This document shows positions 8,879-20,800 of a DNA stretch of 64,000 nt, piece by piece. The notes beneath the pieces are model-generated. The model saw only the letters and a list, made by a program, of their open reading frames with translations. It ran no database searches and had not been told where the DNA came from. This stretch comes from Aureococcus anophagefferens (Eukaryota; Sar; Pelagophyceae; Pelagomonadales; Pelagomonadaceae), in the NCBI RefSeq assembly GCF_000186865.1, contig NW_008705576.1, forward strand, positions 350,478 through 414,477, given 5' to 3'. The stretch's first letter is position 1. Every line of letters starts with the position of its first letter. The translations under genes and the position numbers were made by a program.

Positions 8879-11800
8879 ATGCGCGTCGCCGGCCTCTGGC
8901 TGGCACTCGCCGCGGCGGCGGCGGCGGCGGCGCCCGCGGCGCTCGAGGAGCCGCGGCGGCTCTGGAGCGGCGCCTGCAGTCATATGGCGTTCTCGTCGAC
9001 GCCGCGGACCGTCGGCGCCGCGTCCGGCGCGACGGCGCTCTCCTCGGCGGACGTCGACGGCGACGCCGACGTCGACGTCGTCGCCGCGGCGCTCCTCGGC
9101 GACGCGGTGTCGTGGCACGAGAACGACGGCAGCCTGAGCTTCACCGCGCGAACGATCGCGACGCCGGACGGCCCCATGGGCGTCTTCGCCGTCGACGTCG
9201 ACGGCGACGCCGACGTGGACATCCTGGCGGCGTCGATGAACGACGACACCGTCGCCTGGTACGAGAACGACGCGTCGCAGTCGTTCTCGAAGCGCGTCGT
9301 CAGCGCGGCCGCGGACGGCGCGACGTCCGTCGCGGCCGTCGACGCGGACGGCGACGGCGACGTGGACGTCTTCGCCGCGGCGGCCGTCGACGGCACGGTG
9401 ATCTGGCACCGCAACGACGGCTCCGAGTCCTTCAGTGCGACGACGCTGTCGACGGCGGCCGCCGGCGCGTTCGACCTCGTGACGTTCGACGTCGACGACG
9501 ACGGCGACGCGGACGTGGTCGTCGCGTCCTACGCCGACGACAGCGTGCGCTTCTTCAAGAACGACGGGCCGAACTGGTTCGGCGTCTACGAGTGGCAGGA
9601 GCGCGTCGTCACGACGCTCGCGGACACCGTCTACGGCGTCGCCGCCTACGACGTCGACGGCGACGGCGACGACGACCTGCTCGCCGCGTCCACGGCCGAC
9701 GACAGCGTCCGCTGGTACGAGAACGACGGCCAGGAGTCCTTTTCGGCGCGGCTCGTCACGGCCGCGGCCGACGGCGCGTCCGCCGTCGCGGCCGCGGACG
9801 TCGACAACGACGGCGACGGCGACGTCGTCTCCGCCTGGGAGAAGGACGACGTCGTCGCCTGGCACGAGAACGACGGCTCCGAGTCCTTCGCGACGCGCTA
9901 CGTCTCCACGGCCGCCGCGCGGCCCTTCGCGCTGGAGATCCGCGACGTCGACGGCGACGCGGACGCGGACGTGCTCGCGGCGAACTACGGCGCCGACGCC
10001 GTCGAGTGGTACGTCAGCGAGTGCAGCGGGTCGATGCCCCCGACGAGCATGCCGACGAACGTGCCCACCAACGTGCCCACCGGTGCTCCCTCCGCGACGC
10101 CGTCGAATACGCCGAGTTCGACCCCGACGTCCGCGCCAACGTCGCGTCCCTCCGCGACGCCTTCCGCGAGTCCGTCGAGCGCGCCGAGCCCCGCGCCGTC
10201 CCCGTGTCCGACGGCGAGTCCCACGAATTCCCCGACGTCGGCGCCGACGTCCACGCCGACGAGCGCCCCCTCGCCTTTGCCGAGCGCCGGTCCGAGCCCT
10301 GCGCCGTCCGCGGCTCCTTCGACGCTTCCCTCCTCGCATCCCTCGTCCGTGCCGACGGCCGTCCCGACGTCCGCGCCGACGAGCGGACCTTCATTTTTCC
10401 CGAGCGCTTGCCCTTCCAGCTCGCCTTCGGCGCATCCGAGCTCGAAGCCGTCGTCGGCGCCGTCGGCCGTTCCCACGGCCGCCCCGACCTCTGCGCCTAC
10501 CGCGTGCCCGACTGGAACCCCCACGGGATCGCCCTCGAGCTCGCCGACGAGCCCGCCGAGCTCGGTGCCCACGGGCTGCCCCTCGAGCACACCCACGGCG
10601 ATGCCGGCGTCCACGCCGACGCCGCTGCCCAGCGGGGCGCCCTCATCGTCACCGTCGAGCCGTCCGTCCTCGGTTCCCTCGGCCTCGCCGAGCTCCGTGC
10701 CGTCCTCGAGCCCGTCGTCGCTCCCGTCGGCGTCTCCGTCGCCCGCGCCCTCGTCGGCGCCGTCCAGCCAGCCATCGACGCGGCCGAGCTCTGTGCCGAC
10801 GGCGGCGCCGTCGCCGCTGCCGTCCAGCGTGCCATCCGCCGTCCCGACGTCGTCGCCCAGCGGCCTGCCGTCCGCGCTGCCGTCCGTGCCGCCGACGGGC
10901 TCGCCGTCGTCTCAGCCGAGCGCCGGGCCGTCGACGGCGCCCACGGCGTGTCCGACGAGCTCCCCAAGCAGCGTCCCGACCTCACGACCAACGGCGACGC
11001 CCTCGAACACGCCGAGTTCGACCCCGACGTCCGCGCCGACGTCCGCGCCGTCCGCCGTGCCTACGATCGTGCCCACGTCGAAGCCCACGTGCCTCCACAT
11101 GGGATACAGTACGTCGGCGTCGGTCATCACGAGCACGGCGGGCGGCGTCCTCGCGCTCTATCCCCGGGACATCGACGGCGACGGCGACGCGGACGTTGTC
11201 GTCGCCGCTTCGAAAGACGACACCGTCACCTGGCTGGAGAACGACGGCTCGTCGACGTCGCCGATCTTCACGACGCGCTCCGTCGCATCGTTCGTGGACG
11301 GCGCGAAATCCGTCTTCGTCTACGACGTCGACCGCGACGGCGACCTGGACGTGCTCTCGGCCTCGACGCTCGACGACACGATCGCGTGGTACGAGAACGA
11401 CGGATCCGAGGGCTTCTCGCTGCGCGTGATCACGGCGTCTGCCGACGGCGCCTCTTCCGTCACCGCGATCGACATCGACGGCGACATGGACGTGGACGTC
11501 TTCGCGACAGCCACAAGCGACAACTCGCTCACGTGGCATCAGAACGACGGCTCGCAGTCGTTTACCGCGACCAGCCTCTCGACGTCGCTGACGGGCGCGT
11601 ACGCCGTGTACTTGGCGGATCGTCGACAGCGACAGCGACAGCGACGTGCTCGTGGCGGCATCTGGCTCCGACTCAGTGCGGTGGTTCGAGAACGGCGGAG
11701 AGAACATGTTCGGAGTCTACGAATGGACCGAGAGCGAGATCAGCGCCTCCGCGGACTACGCGGTTTGTGTTTACGCGTACGACGTGGACGGCGACGGCGA

Positions 11801-14800
11801 CATGGACGTGCTATCGGCGTCGTACAACGACGACACGGTCGCGTGGTACGAGAACGACGGGTCCGACTTTGGCCGACGGCGTGTGGTCAGTGACGGCTCT
11901 CGACGTGGACGGCGACGGCGATGGCGACGTGTTCTCGGCGTCGGAGAACGACGACTCAGTGGTCTGGTACGAGAACGACGGCTCCGCGTCATTCGCGCGA
12001 AACGTGCTCTCCTCGACGACGGAGCGCGCGGTCGACGTCGACACGATGGACGTGGACGGCGACGTGGACATGGACGTGATCACGGCCTCGTTCGGTGACA
12101 ACGCAATCGCATGGCACGCCAGCGAGTGCAGCGCGTCGTTCCCGCCGACCGGAGTGCCGACCGCGTCCCCGACGAGCATTCCGACCTCGAACCCCTCTTC
12201 GAGTCCCTCGACCTCGCCGACATCGGCGCCGACATCCGCGCCGACGAGCATGCCCTCGGCTCTACCGAGCGCTGGTCCGAGCCCTTCGCCGTCCGCGGCT
12301 CCTTCGACGCTTCCCTCCTCGCATCCCTCGTCCGTGCCGACGGCCGTCCCGACGTCCGCGCCGACGAGCGGGCCTTCATTTCTCCCGAGCGCTTGCCCTT
12401 CCAGCGCTCCTTCGGCGCATCCGAGCTCGAAGCCGTCATCAGCGCCATCGGCCGTGCCCACGGCCGCTCCGACCTCTGCGCCTACCGCGTGCCCATCTGG
12501 AACCCCCACGGGATCGCCCTCGAACTCGCCGACGAGCCCCCCGAGCTCGGTGCCCACGGGCTGCCCCTCGAGCACACCCACGGCGATACCGGCGTCCACA
12601 CCGACGCCGCTGCCCAGCGGGGCGCCCTCATCGTCACCGTCGAGCCGTCCGTCCTCGGTTCCCTCGGCCTCGCCGAGCTCCGTGCCGTCGTCGAGCCCGT
12701 CGTCGCTACCGTCGGCGTCTCCGTCGCCCGCGCCCTCGTCGGCGCCGTCCAGCCAGCCATCGACGCGGCCGAGCTCCGTGCCAACGGCGGCGCCGTCGCC
12801 GATGCCGTCCAGCGTGCCATCCGCCGTCCCGACGTCGTCGCCCAGCGGCCTGCCGTCCGCGCTGCCGTCCGTGCCGCCGACGGGCTCGCCGTCGTCTCAG
12901 CCGAGCGCCGGCCCGTCGACGGCGCCCACGGCGTGTCCGACGAGCTCCCCAAGCAGCGTCCCGACCTCACGACCAACGGCGACGCCCTCGAACACGCCGA
13001 GTTCGACCCCGACGTCCGCGCCGACGTCCGCGCCGTCCGCCGTGCCTACAGATCGTGCCCACGTCGAAGCCCACGTGCCGCTACATCGGCTTTAGCGAGA
13101 GCTCTTCCTCAATTTCGTCCTCCGCGAGCGGCGTGACATCTTTATTTCCAGTGGACATCGACGGAGATACGGACTCGGACATCGTCGCGAGTCTTTACAA
13201 GACGGACGTTATCGCGTGGTACGAAACCGTCGGGTCCTCAACGTTCACTTCGCGCTCTGTAACGTCATCGGTGGATNNNNNNNNNNNNNNNNNNNNNNNN
13301 NNNNNNNNNNNNNNNNNNNNNNNNNNACATGTTCGGAGTCTCGAGTGGACCGAGAGCGAGATCAGCGCCTCCGCGGACTACGCGGTTTGTGTTTACGCGT
13401 ACGACGTCGACGGCGACGGCGACATGGACGTGCTGTCGGCGTCGTACAACGACGACACGGTCGCGTGGTACGAGAACGACGGGTCGCAGTCCTTCGCAAA
13501 GCGGATCGTGTCGACGCTGGCGGACGGCGTTTGGTCGGTAACGGCTCTCGACGTGGACGGCGACGGCGATGGCGACGTGTTCTCGGCGTCGGAGAACGAC
13601 GACTCAGTGGTCTGGTACGAGAACGACGGCTCCGCGTCATTCGCGCGAAACGTGCTCTCCTCGACGACGGAGCGCGCGGTCGACGTCGACACGATGGACG
13701 TGGACGGCGACGTGGACATGGACGTCATCACGGCATCGTTCGGAGACAACGCAATCGCATGGCACGCCTCTGAGTGCAGTGGGTCGATCCCACCGACTGG
13801 ATTGCCAACGGGCGCGCCTACTTCGGTGCCGTCGTCGTGTCCCTCTTCGAGTCCCTCGAATCAACCGACATCGGCGCCGACGTCCACGCCGACGAGCGCC
13901 CCGTCGCCTTTGCCGAGCGCCGGTCCGAGCCCTTCGCCGTCCGCGGCTCCTTCGACGCTTCCCTCCTCGCATCCCTCGTCCGTGCCGACGGCCGTCCCGA
14001 CGTCCGCGCCGACGAGCGGGCCTTCATTTCTCCCGAGCGCTTGCCCTTCCAGCTCGCCTTCGGCGCATCCGAGCTCGAAGCCGTCATCGGCGCCGTCGGC
14101 CGTGCCCACGGCCGCTCCGACCTCTGCGCCTACCGCGTGCCCGACTGGAACTCCCACGGGATCGCCCTCGAGCTCGCCGACGAGCCCGCCGAGCTCGGTG
14201 CCCACGGGCTGCCCCTCGAGCACACCGACGGCGATACCCGCGTCCACGCCGACGCCGCTGCCCAGCGGATCGCCCTCGTCGTCACCGTCGAGCCGTCCGT
14301 CCTCGGTTCCCTCGGCCTCGCCGAGCTCCGTGCCGTCCTCCAGCCCGTCGTCGCTACCGTCGGCGTCTCCGTCGCCCGCGCCCTCGTCGGCGCCGTCCAG
14401 CCAGCCATCGACGCGGCCGAGCTCCGCGCCGACGGCGGCGCCGTCGCCGATGCCGTCCAGCGTGCCCTCCGCCGTCCCGACGTCGTCGCCCAGCGGCCTG
14501 CCGTCCGCGCTGCCGTCCGTGCCGCCGACGGGCTCGCCGTCGTCCAATCCGAGCGCCGGCCCATCGACGGCGCCCACGGCGTGTCCGACGAGCTCCCCAA
14601 GCAGCGTCCCAACTTCCGGGCCCACCGCGCCGCCCTCGAATACGCCCAGCACGTCGCCGTCGCCCGTGCCGACGGTGCCTCCGACGTCCGAGCCTTCGTC
14701 GCTCCCGACGTTTCCTCCGACGTGCGCCCACATGGCCTACAACGTGCAGAGCTCGGTCATTTCTTCGTCCGCGAGCGGCGTGACGTCTTTATTTCCGGTG

Positions 14801-17800
14801 GACATCGACGGGGATGCGGACTCGGACATCGTCGCGAGCCTGTTCAAGACGGACGCGATCGCGTGGTACGAAAACGTCGGCTCGTCGACCTTTACGTCGC
14901 GCTCCGTCGCGTCGTCGGTGGACGGTGCCAAGGATGTGTTCGTGTACGACGTCGACCGCGACGGCGACTTGGACGTGCTCTCTGCGTCCGGCCTCGACGA
15001 CACGATCGCGTGGTACGAGAACGACGGATCCGAGGGTTTCACGCCGCGCGTGATCACGGCGTCCGCGGATAGCGCCACGTCCGTGTCCGCGGTCGACGTC
15101 GACGGCGACGCGGACGTGGACGTCCTTGCGACGGCTGCGGTCGACAACTCGCTCACGTGGTACCAGAACGACGGCTCCCAGTCCTTTACCGCGAGCAGCC
15201 TGTCGACGTCGCTGACGGGCGCGTACGCCGTGTTCTTGGCGGACGTCGACGGCGACGGCGACAGCGACGTGCTCGTCACGGCGGTCGGTATCGATTCGGT
15301 GCGCTGGTTCGAAAACGGCGGCGAGAACATGTTCGGGGTCTACGAGTGGACCGAGCGCGAGATCAGCGCCTCCGCGGACTACGCCGTGTGCGTGTACGCG
15401 CTCGATCTCGACGGAGACGGCGACGTGGACGCGCTGTCGGCGTCGTACAACGACGACACGGTCGCGTGGTACGAGAACGACGGGTCGCAGTCGTTCGCGG
15501 AGCGGATCGTGTCGACGTTGGCCGACGGCGTGTGGTCGGTGACGGCGCTGGACGTGGACGGCGACGGCGACGCGGACGTGTTCTCGGCGTCGGAGAACGA
15601 CGACTCGGTGGTGTGGTACGAGAACGACGGCTCCGCGTCGTTCGCGCGACGGGTGCTGTCTTCGACGACCGAGCGCGCGGTCGACGTGGACACGATGGAC
15701 GTGGACGGCGACGTTGACATGGACGTGATCACCGCGTCGTTCGGAGACAACGCGATCGCGTGGCACGCGAGCGAATGCGGCGGGACGCATCTGCCTTCTG
15801 GGGTTCCCACGGGTGTGCCGACGGCTGTACCGAGCTCGAGTCCAAGCAACGCGCCTTCGAGCGTCCCGACGAGCCCTCCGACATCCGTCCCGACCGCGCT
15901 GCCCACGGCCAGCCCGTCCTTCCCTCCGACGAGCGCTCCCAGCCCGCTGCCGTCGACGACGCCGTCCACGGTGCCCACGCCCGTGCCCAGCGAGGAGCTC
16001 GTCTGCGCGCACATGGTCTTCGCGACGACGGGCGCGAGTTCGATCGCGACGAACGTCCAGGGCGTCACGAGCGTCGCGGCCGTCGACGTGGACCTCGACG
16101 GCGACCTCGACGTCGTCACGGGCGCCTACATCGACGACGCCGTCGCCTGGCACGAGAACGACGGCGCCCAGGGCTTCAGCCGGCGCGCCGTCTTCGGCTC
16201 CGCGGACGGCGTCTACTCCGTCTTCGCGGTCGACGTCGACGGCGACGGGGACGTCGACGCGCTGTCGGCCGACGCGCTGGCGAGTACCCGCGTCTTTTTT
16301 CCGAGATGTGAGAGATGATCGGAGCCTTCTCTCTCTAGCTCATTAGGCGACACACCTCGCCTACCCTCTTAGGCGAACACGGTGGCCTGGTACGAGAACG
16401 ACGGGAGCCAGTCCTTCTCGCGGCGTCTGTTGACGACGACGGCGACGGTCGCGGCGTCGGTCGCGGCCGTCGACGTCGAGGGCGACGGCGACGTCGACGT
16501 CTTCTCCGCGGCGCTCGTCGACGACGCCGTCGTCTGGCACGAGAACGACGGGTCCCAGTCCTTCACGGACGTCGTCCTCTCGACGCAGTGCGACGGCGCG
16601 CGCGAGCGTCCGGCGAAAGGTTCTCCGTCTCACCCCCCTCGTAGGCGCGTTCGACCTCTACCTCGCGGATGTCGACGACGACGGCGACGCGGACGTGCTC
16701 GCGGCGTCCATGCTCGACGACACGGTGCGCTGGTTCGAGAACCACGGCGAGGACATCTTCGGCGTCTTCGAGTGGAGCGCGCACGTCGTCGCGACGACGG
16801 CGGACTCGGTCTTCTCCGTCTTCGCCATCGACGTCGACGGCGACGTCGACACGGACCTGCTGTCCGCGTCCTTCGACGACGACGCGGTCGCGTGGTACGA
16901 CAACGACGGCGGCCAGTCCTACGTCGCGCGCCTCGTCTCGACGCGGGCCGACGGCGCCTGGGCCGTGACGGCCCTCGACGTCGACGGCGACAACGACGTC
17001 GACGTGTTTTCCGCGTCGGAGAACGACGACTCGGTGGTGTGGTACGAGAACGACGGCTCCGCGTCGTTCACCGCGCGCGTGCTGACGTCGACGGCGTCGC
17101 GGCCCGTCGCCGTGAGGGGAGCGGACGTCGACGGCGACGGCGACAACGACCTCATGTACGCGGACTACGAGGCGGACTTCGTGGGGTGGATCGAGTGAGG
17201 AATTTCGTCTTTTTTTTTGTCATTTTTTTGTCATTTTTTTTTTTCGTAGGTCGCGGTGCTCGTCGACGGTGCTGCCGTCGCCGATTCCGAGCGGGGTGCC
17301 GACATCGGTCCCTTCATCGGTTCCGTCGTCGAGTCCATCGTCTCCGCCTTCTAGCGTGCCCAGCTCGGTGCCTAGTGCCAGTCCATCTTCCCTGCCGAGC
17401 GGCGTGCCGACCGCCGCGCCTACTTCGGTGCCGTCGTCGTGTCCCTCTTCGAGTCCCAGCAATGTGCCCACGGCGGTTCCGAGCTCAGTCCCGACTGGTT
17501 GTCCATCCGCGATGCCCTCGAACGGGCCCTCAAGCGCACCTACGAGCGTTCCTAGCAGCCTGCCATCGTCGCTACCGAGCGCCGGTCCTAGTAGCTCGCC
17601 GTCGGCAACCCCATCGATGAATCCCTCCTCGCATCCCTCGGCCGTGCCCACCGCCGCGCCGACGTCCGCGCCTACGAGCACTCCGAGCGGATCGCCTTCG
17701 GCACCACCTTCAAATGTACCCTCGCCGGTTCCTAGTGCGGTTCCTAGCCCTCTCCCCTCTTCGGCGCCCTCATCAGTGCCCACCGGGCTTCCCAGCGTGT

Positions 17801-20800
17801 CGCCATCAACCGTGCCGACCGCGGTGCCCACGGCTCCTCCGTCGAGCTCTCCGTCGAGTTGTCCCACCGCGACGCCCTCGACGTTGCCATCTGAGGTGCC
17901 CACTGCAGTGCCCAGCAGCGTGCCTACCGCCGCTCCTTCGGCGTCGCCCAGTCTCGTTCCTTCGAACGCTCCCACGGCCTGTCCTTCGGTCTCGCCCTCG
18001 TTTTCTCCCAGCGCAAGTCCTAGCGGCGCGCCTTCGGCCCATCCGAGTTCGAAGCCCTCGTCGGTGCCCTCGGCAGTGCCTTCGGCCGTCCCCAGCTCTG
18101 CGCCCACAGCTTGTCCTTCGGGAACTCCTTCGGCGACGCCATCGAACGCGCCGACCTCAATTCCCAGCTCCGTACCGACCGTCACGCCCTCGAACGCGCC
18201 GACTTCGACGCCGACGTCGGTGCCGAGCGCGACTCCGAGCGGGTCGCCCTCGTCGCCGCCGTCGAGCGCTCCCACATCGACGCCTACGGCGCCACCAACG
18301 TCGAGCCCGTCGTCGCCACCGTCAAGCGCTCCAACGGCGGCTCCTACGCCTGTTCCGAGCTCGCCCCCGACCTCGACGCCGTCCGCGTCTCCGACGGCGT
18401 CGCCGACGGCCGCGCCGACATCATCGCCGACGTCGAATCCCACGGCCGCGCCCACGGCGTCGCCGACGTCCTCACCCACGGCGTGTCCCACGGCCGCGCC
18501 AACGGCTGTCCCCTCGACAGCTCCAACGCCCTCGCCCACGGCCTGCCCCACCGCGACGCCGAGCGCGTCGCCGACGGCCGTCCCGACGGGGTTGCCCACG
18601 AGCGCGCCTTCACCGAGTCCGTCGTCGTCTCCGTCGCATGTTCCGACCGCCGTGCCCAGTTCCGTACCGACAGCGCTTCCGTCGAGTTGTCCTAGCGCTG
18701 GTCCCAGCTCGTCGCCATCTGCGGCTCCCTCGACGCTTCCGAGTGGAATTCCGTCTGCGATACCGACGCCCCCGCCCAGCGCCGTACCGACGTCGACACC
18801 GTCAAACGCCCCGACGGGATCGCCCACGAGCTCTCCGACCGCGATTCCGTCGCCATTGCCGACGAATTGTCCCACGTCGAACCCTTCGGCGACTCCGTCG
18901 TCGAATCCGAGCCCCGTGCCGACGGCCCAGCCGACCGCGTCACCGACCGCGTCTCCGACGGGCGCGCCGACGTCGACGCCAACGTCGGCGCCCACGGCCA
19001 CGCCCACAGCGCCTCCCACAGCGTGTCCGACTGCCACTCCCACGTCGAATCCCACGGCCGCTCCTACGCCTACGCCCACGTCGTCGCCCACGGCTACGCC
19101 TACGAACGAGCCCACTTCGTGTCCGACGGCGAATCCGTCACCGGCGCCGACGGCCGTGCCGACGTCCGCGCCGACCAGCACGCCGTCGTCGCTGCCGAGC
19201 GCGGGACCGAGCAGCGCTCCGTCATCGCATCCGAGCTCGAATCCTTCCGCGGGGCCCACGGGATCGCCCTCCAGCGTTCCGAGCAGTGCGCCGACGGCCG
19301 CGCCGACGGGCTCGCCCACGAGCGCGCCGACGTCTTCGCCTACGTCTTCGCCGACGACGGTGCCCACGGGCTCGCCCACGAGCGCGCCGACGGCGACGCC
19401 GTCCTCGAATCCGAGCCCTGCGCCCACGGCATCGCCCACGGCGATGCCCACGACGTGTCCGACGGCCGCGCCGACCTCGTCTCCCACCTCGTCGCCCACG
19501 GCGACGCCGTCCGGGTTGCCCACGGCTTGTCCGACATCTGTGCCGTCGAGCGCTCCGAGCTCCGCGCCATCTTCAACGCCGACGGCTTCTCCCACGACGC
19601 CACCAAGTCCTGTACCGACTTCTCAGCCCTCCGTGGTCCCGACATCGGTTCCCACGGCCATTCCTCGAGCGGTCCCGACGCCGGTCCCGACGTCGATACC
19701 CACTGGAGTGCCCACTTCTGTCCCGACGCAACGGCCTTTCGCCGCGCCGACCGAGCTGCCGACATCCACTCCGACGGCAGTTCCCTCGCCAGCGCCCTCG
19801 CCGGTGCCGACGACGCCACCGTCTCCTACTCCTACGACGCCGCCGAGCTCACAGCCTTCGCCTGTACCCAGCACTCCTCCGAGCCCGACGCCGACGACTC
19901 CGCCGTCGCCCGCGCCCACGTCCGTGCCCACGGGCATCCCGACGCCGGCGCCGAGCGCGACGCCGACGTCCTCGCCCACGGGGAGGCCATCGCCCGCGCC
20001 GTCGCCCGTGCCCAGCGCGACGCCTACCAACGCGCCTACGGGCACGCCCACGGCGACTCCCACGTCTACACCCACGAGCAGGCCTACCAGCGCGCCTACG
20101 GGCACTCCGACCGCGGCGCCGACGAATCTTCCGACGAGCAGGCCCACGAGTACGCCTACAGGCACGCCCACGGGCACGCCAACTGGACGGCCCTCAAGCG
20201 CTCCGTCACCTCTGCCGACGCCGACGCCCACGAGCTTGCCAAGCCCGATCCCGAGCCCGCTCCCGAGCCCGCTCCCGAGTCCTCTTCCGAGTCCTCTTCC
20301 ATCGAGTCTTCCCTCGCCGGCTCCTTCAGCGCTTCCCAGCGCCCTGCCATCGAGCGTCCCGACGACCATGCCCACGCCGAGCCCCACAGTGCTTCCGAGC
20401 AGCATGCCTTCACCGGTCCCGACGACGCCGCCGTCATCAGTCCCGACAACCCCGCCGACGAGCGTCCCCACGGCCTGCCCCTCACTCGCACCAACTTGGT
20501 CCCAGCCCCCGTCTGCGGAGACGCCGTCGCCGTCGATCTCGCCCTACCCGAGCCCAGCCCCCACGCGGAACGAGATCACGGTGCGCCTCGCGCTCGAGGT
20601 CGAGGCGAACGCGACATCCGGGGCTGCGTACCGGCCCGCGTCGAATACGCACTTGTTTTCCCGAGAAATCGCCGTCGACGAGTCGGGCCGCGTGCGCGTC
20701 TACGCGCTCGAGCGCGACGGCGCGCTCCACGGCTCAAAACAAACTAATCCACAGGTACTGCGCCGACTTCGACGCGCTCGGCGCGGCCGCGTACTTCGAG

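Noticed and set aside
10083..11429. Arg/Pro-rich frames over the Ser/Pro tracts
   Set aside because: Shadow frames of the repeat; compositions shift with frame and no family is seen.
8972..17194. CRISPR-like or satellite array
   Set aside because: Repeats are coding, in frame, with conserved calcium-loop residues and no spacers.
17220..19595. A 791-residue minus-strand frame rich in Val-Gly-Asp/Glu
   Set aside because: It is the mirror of the Ser/Thr/Pro tract. The three-base period of TCC/CCG/ACG codons leaves other frames open; there is no start, domain or splice support.
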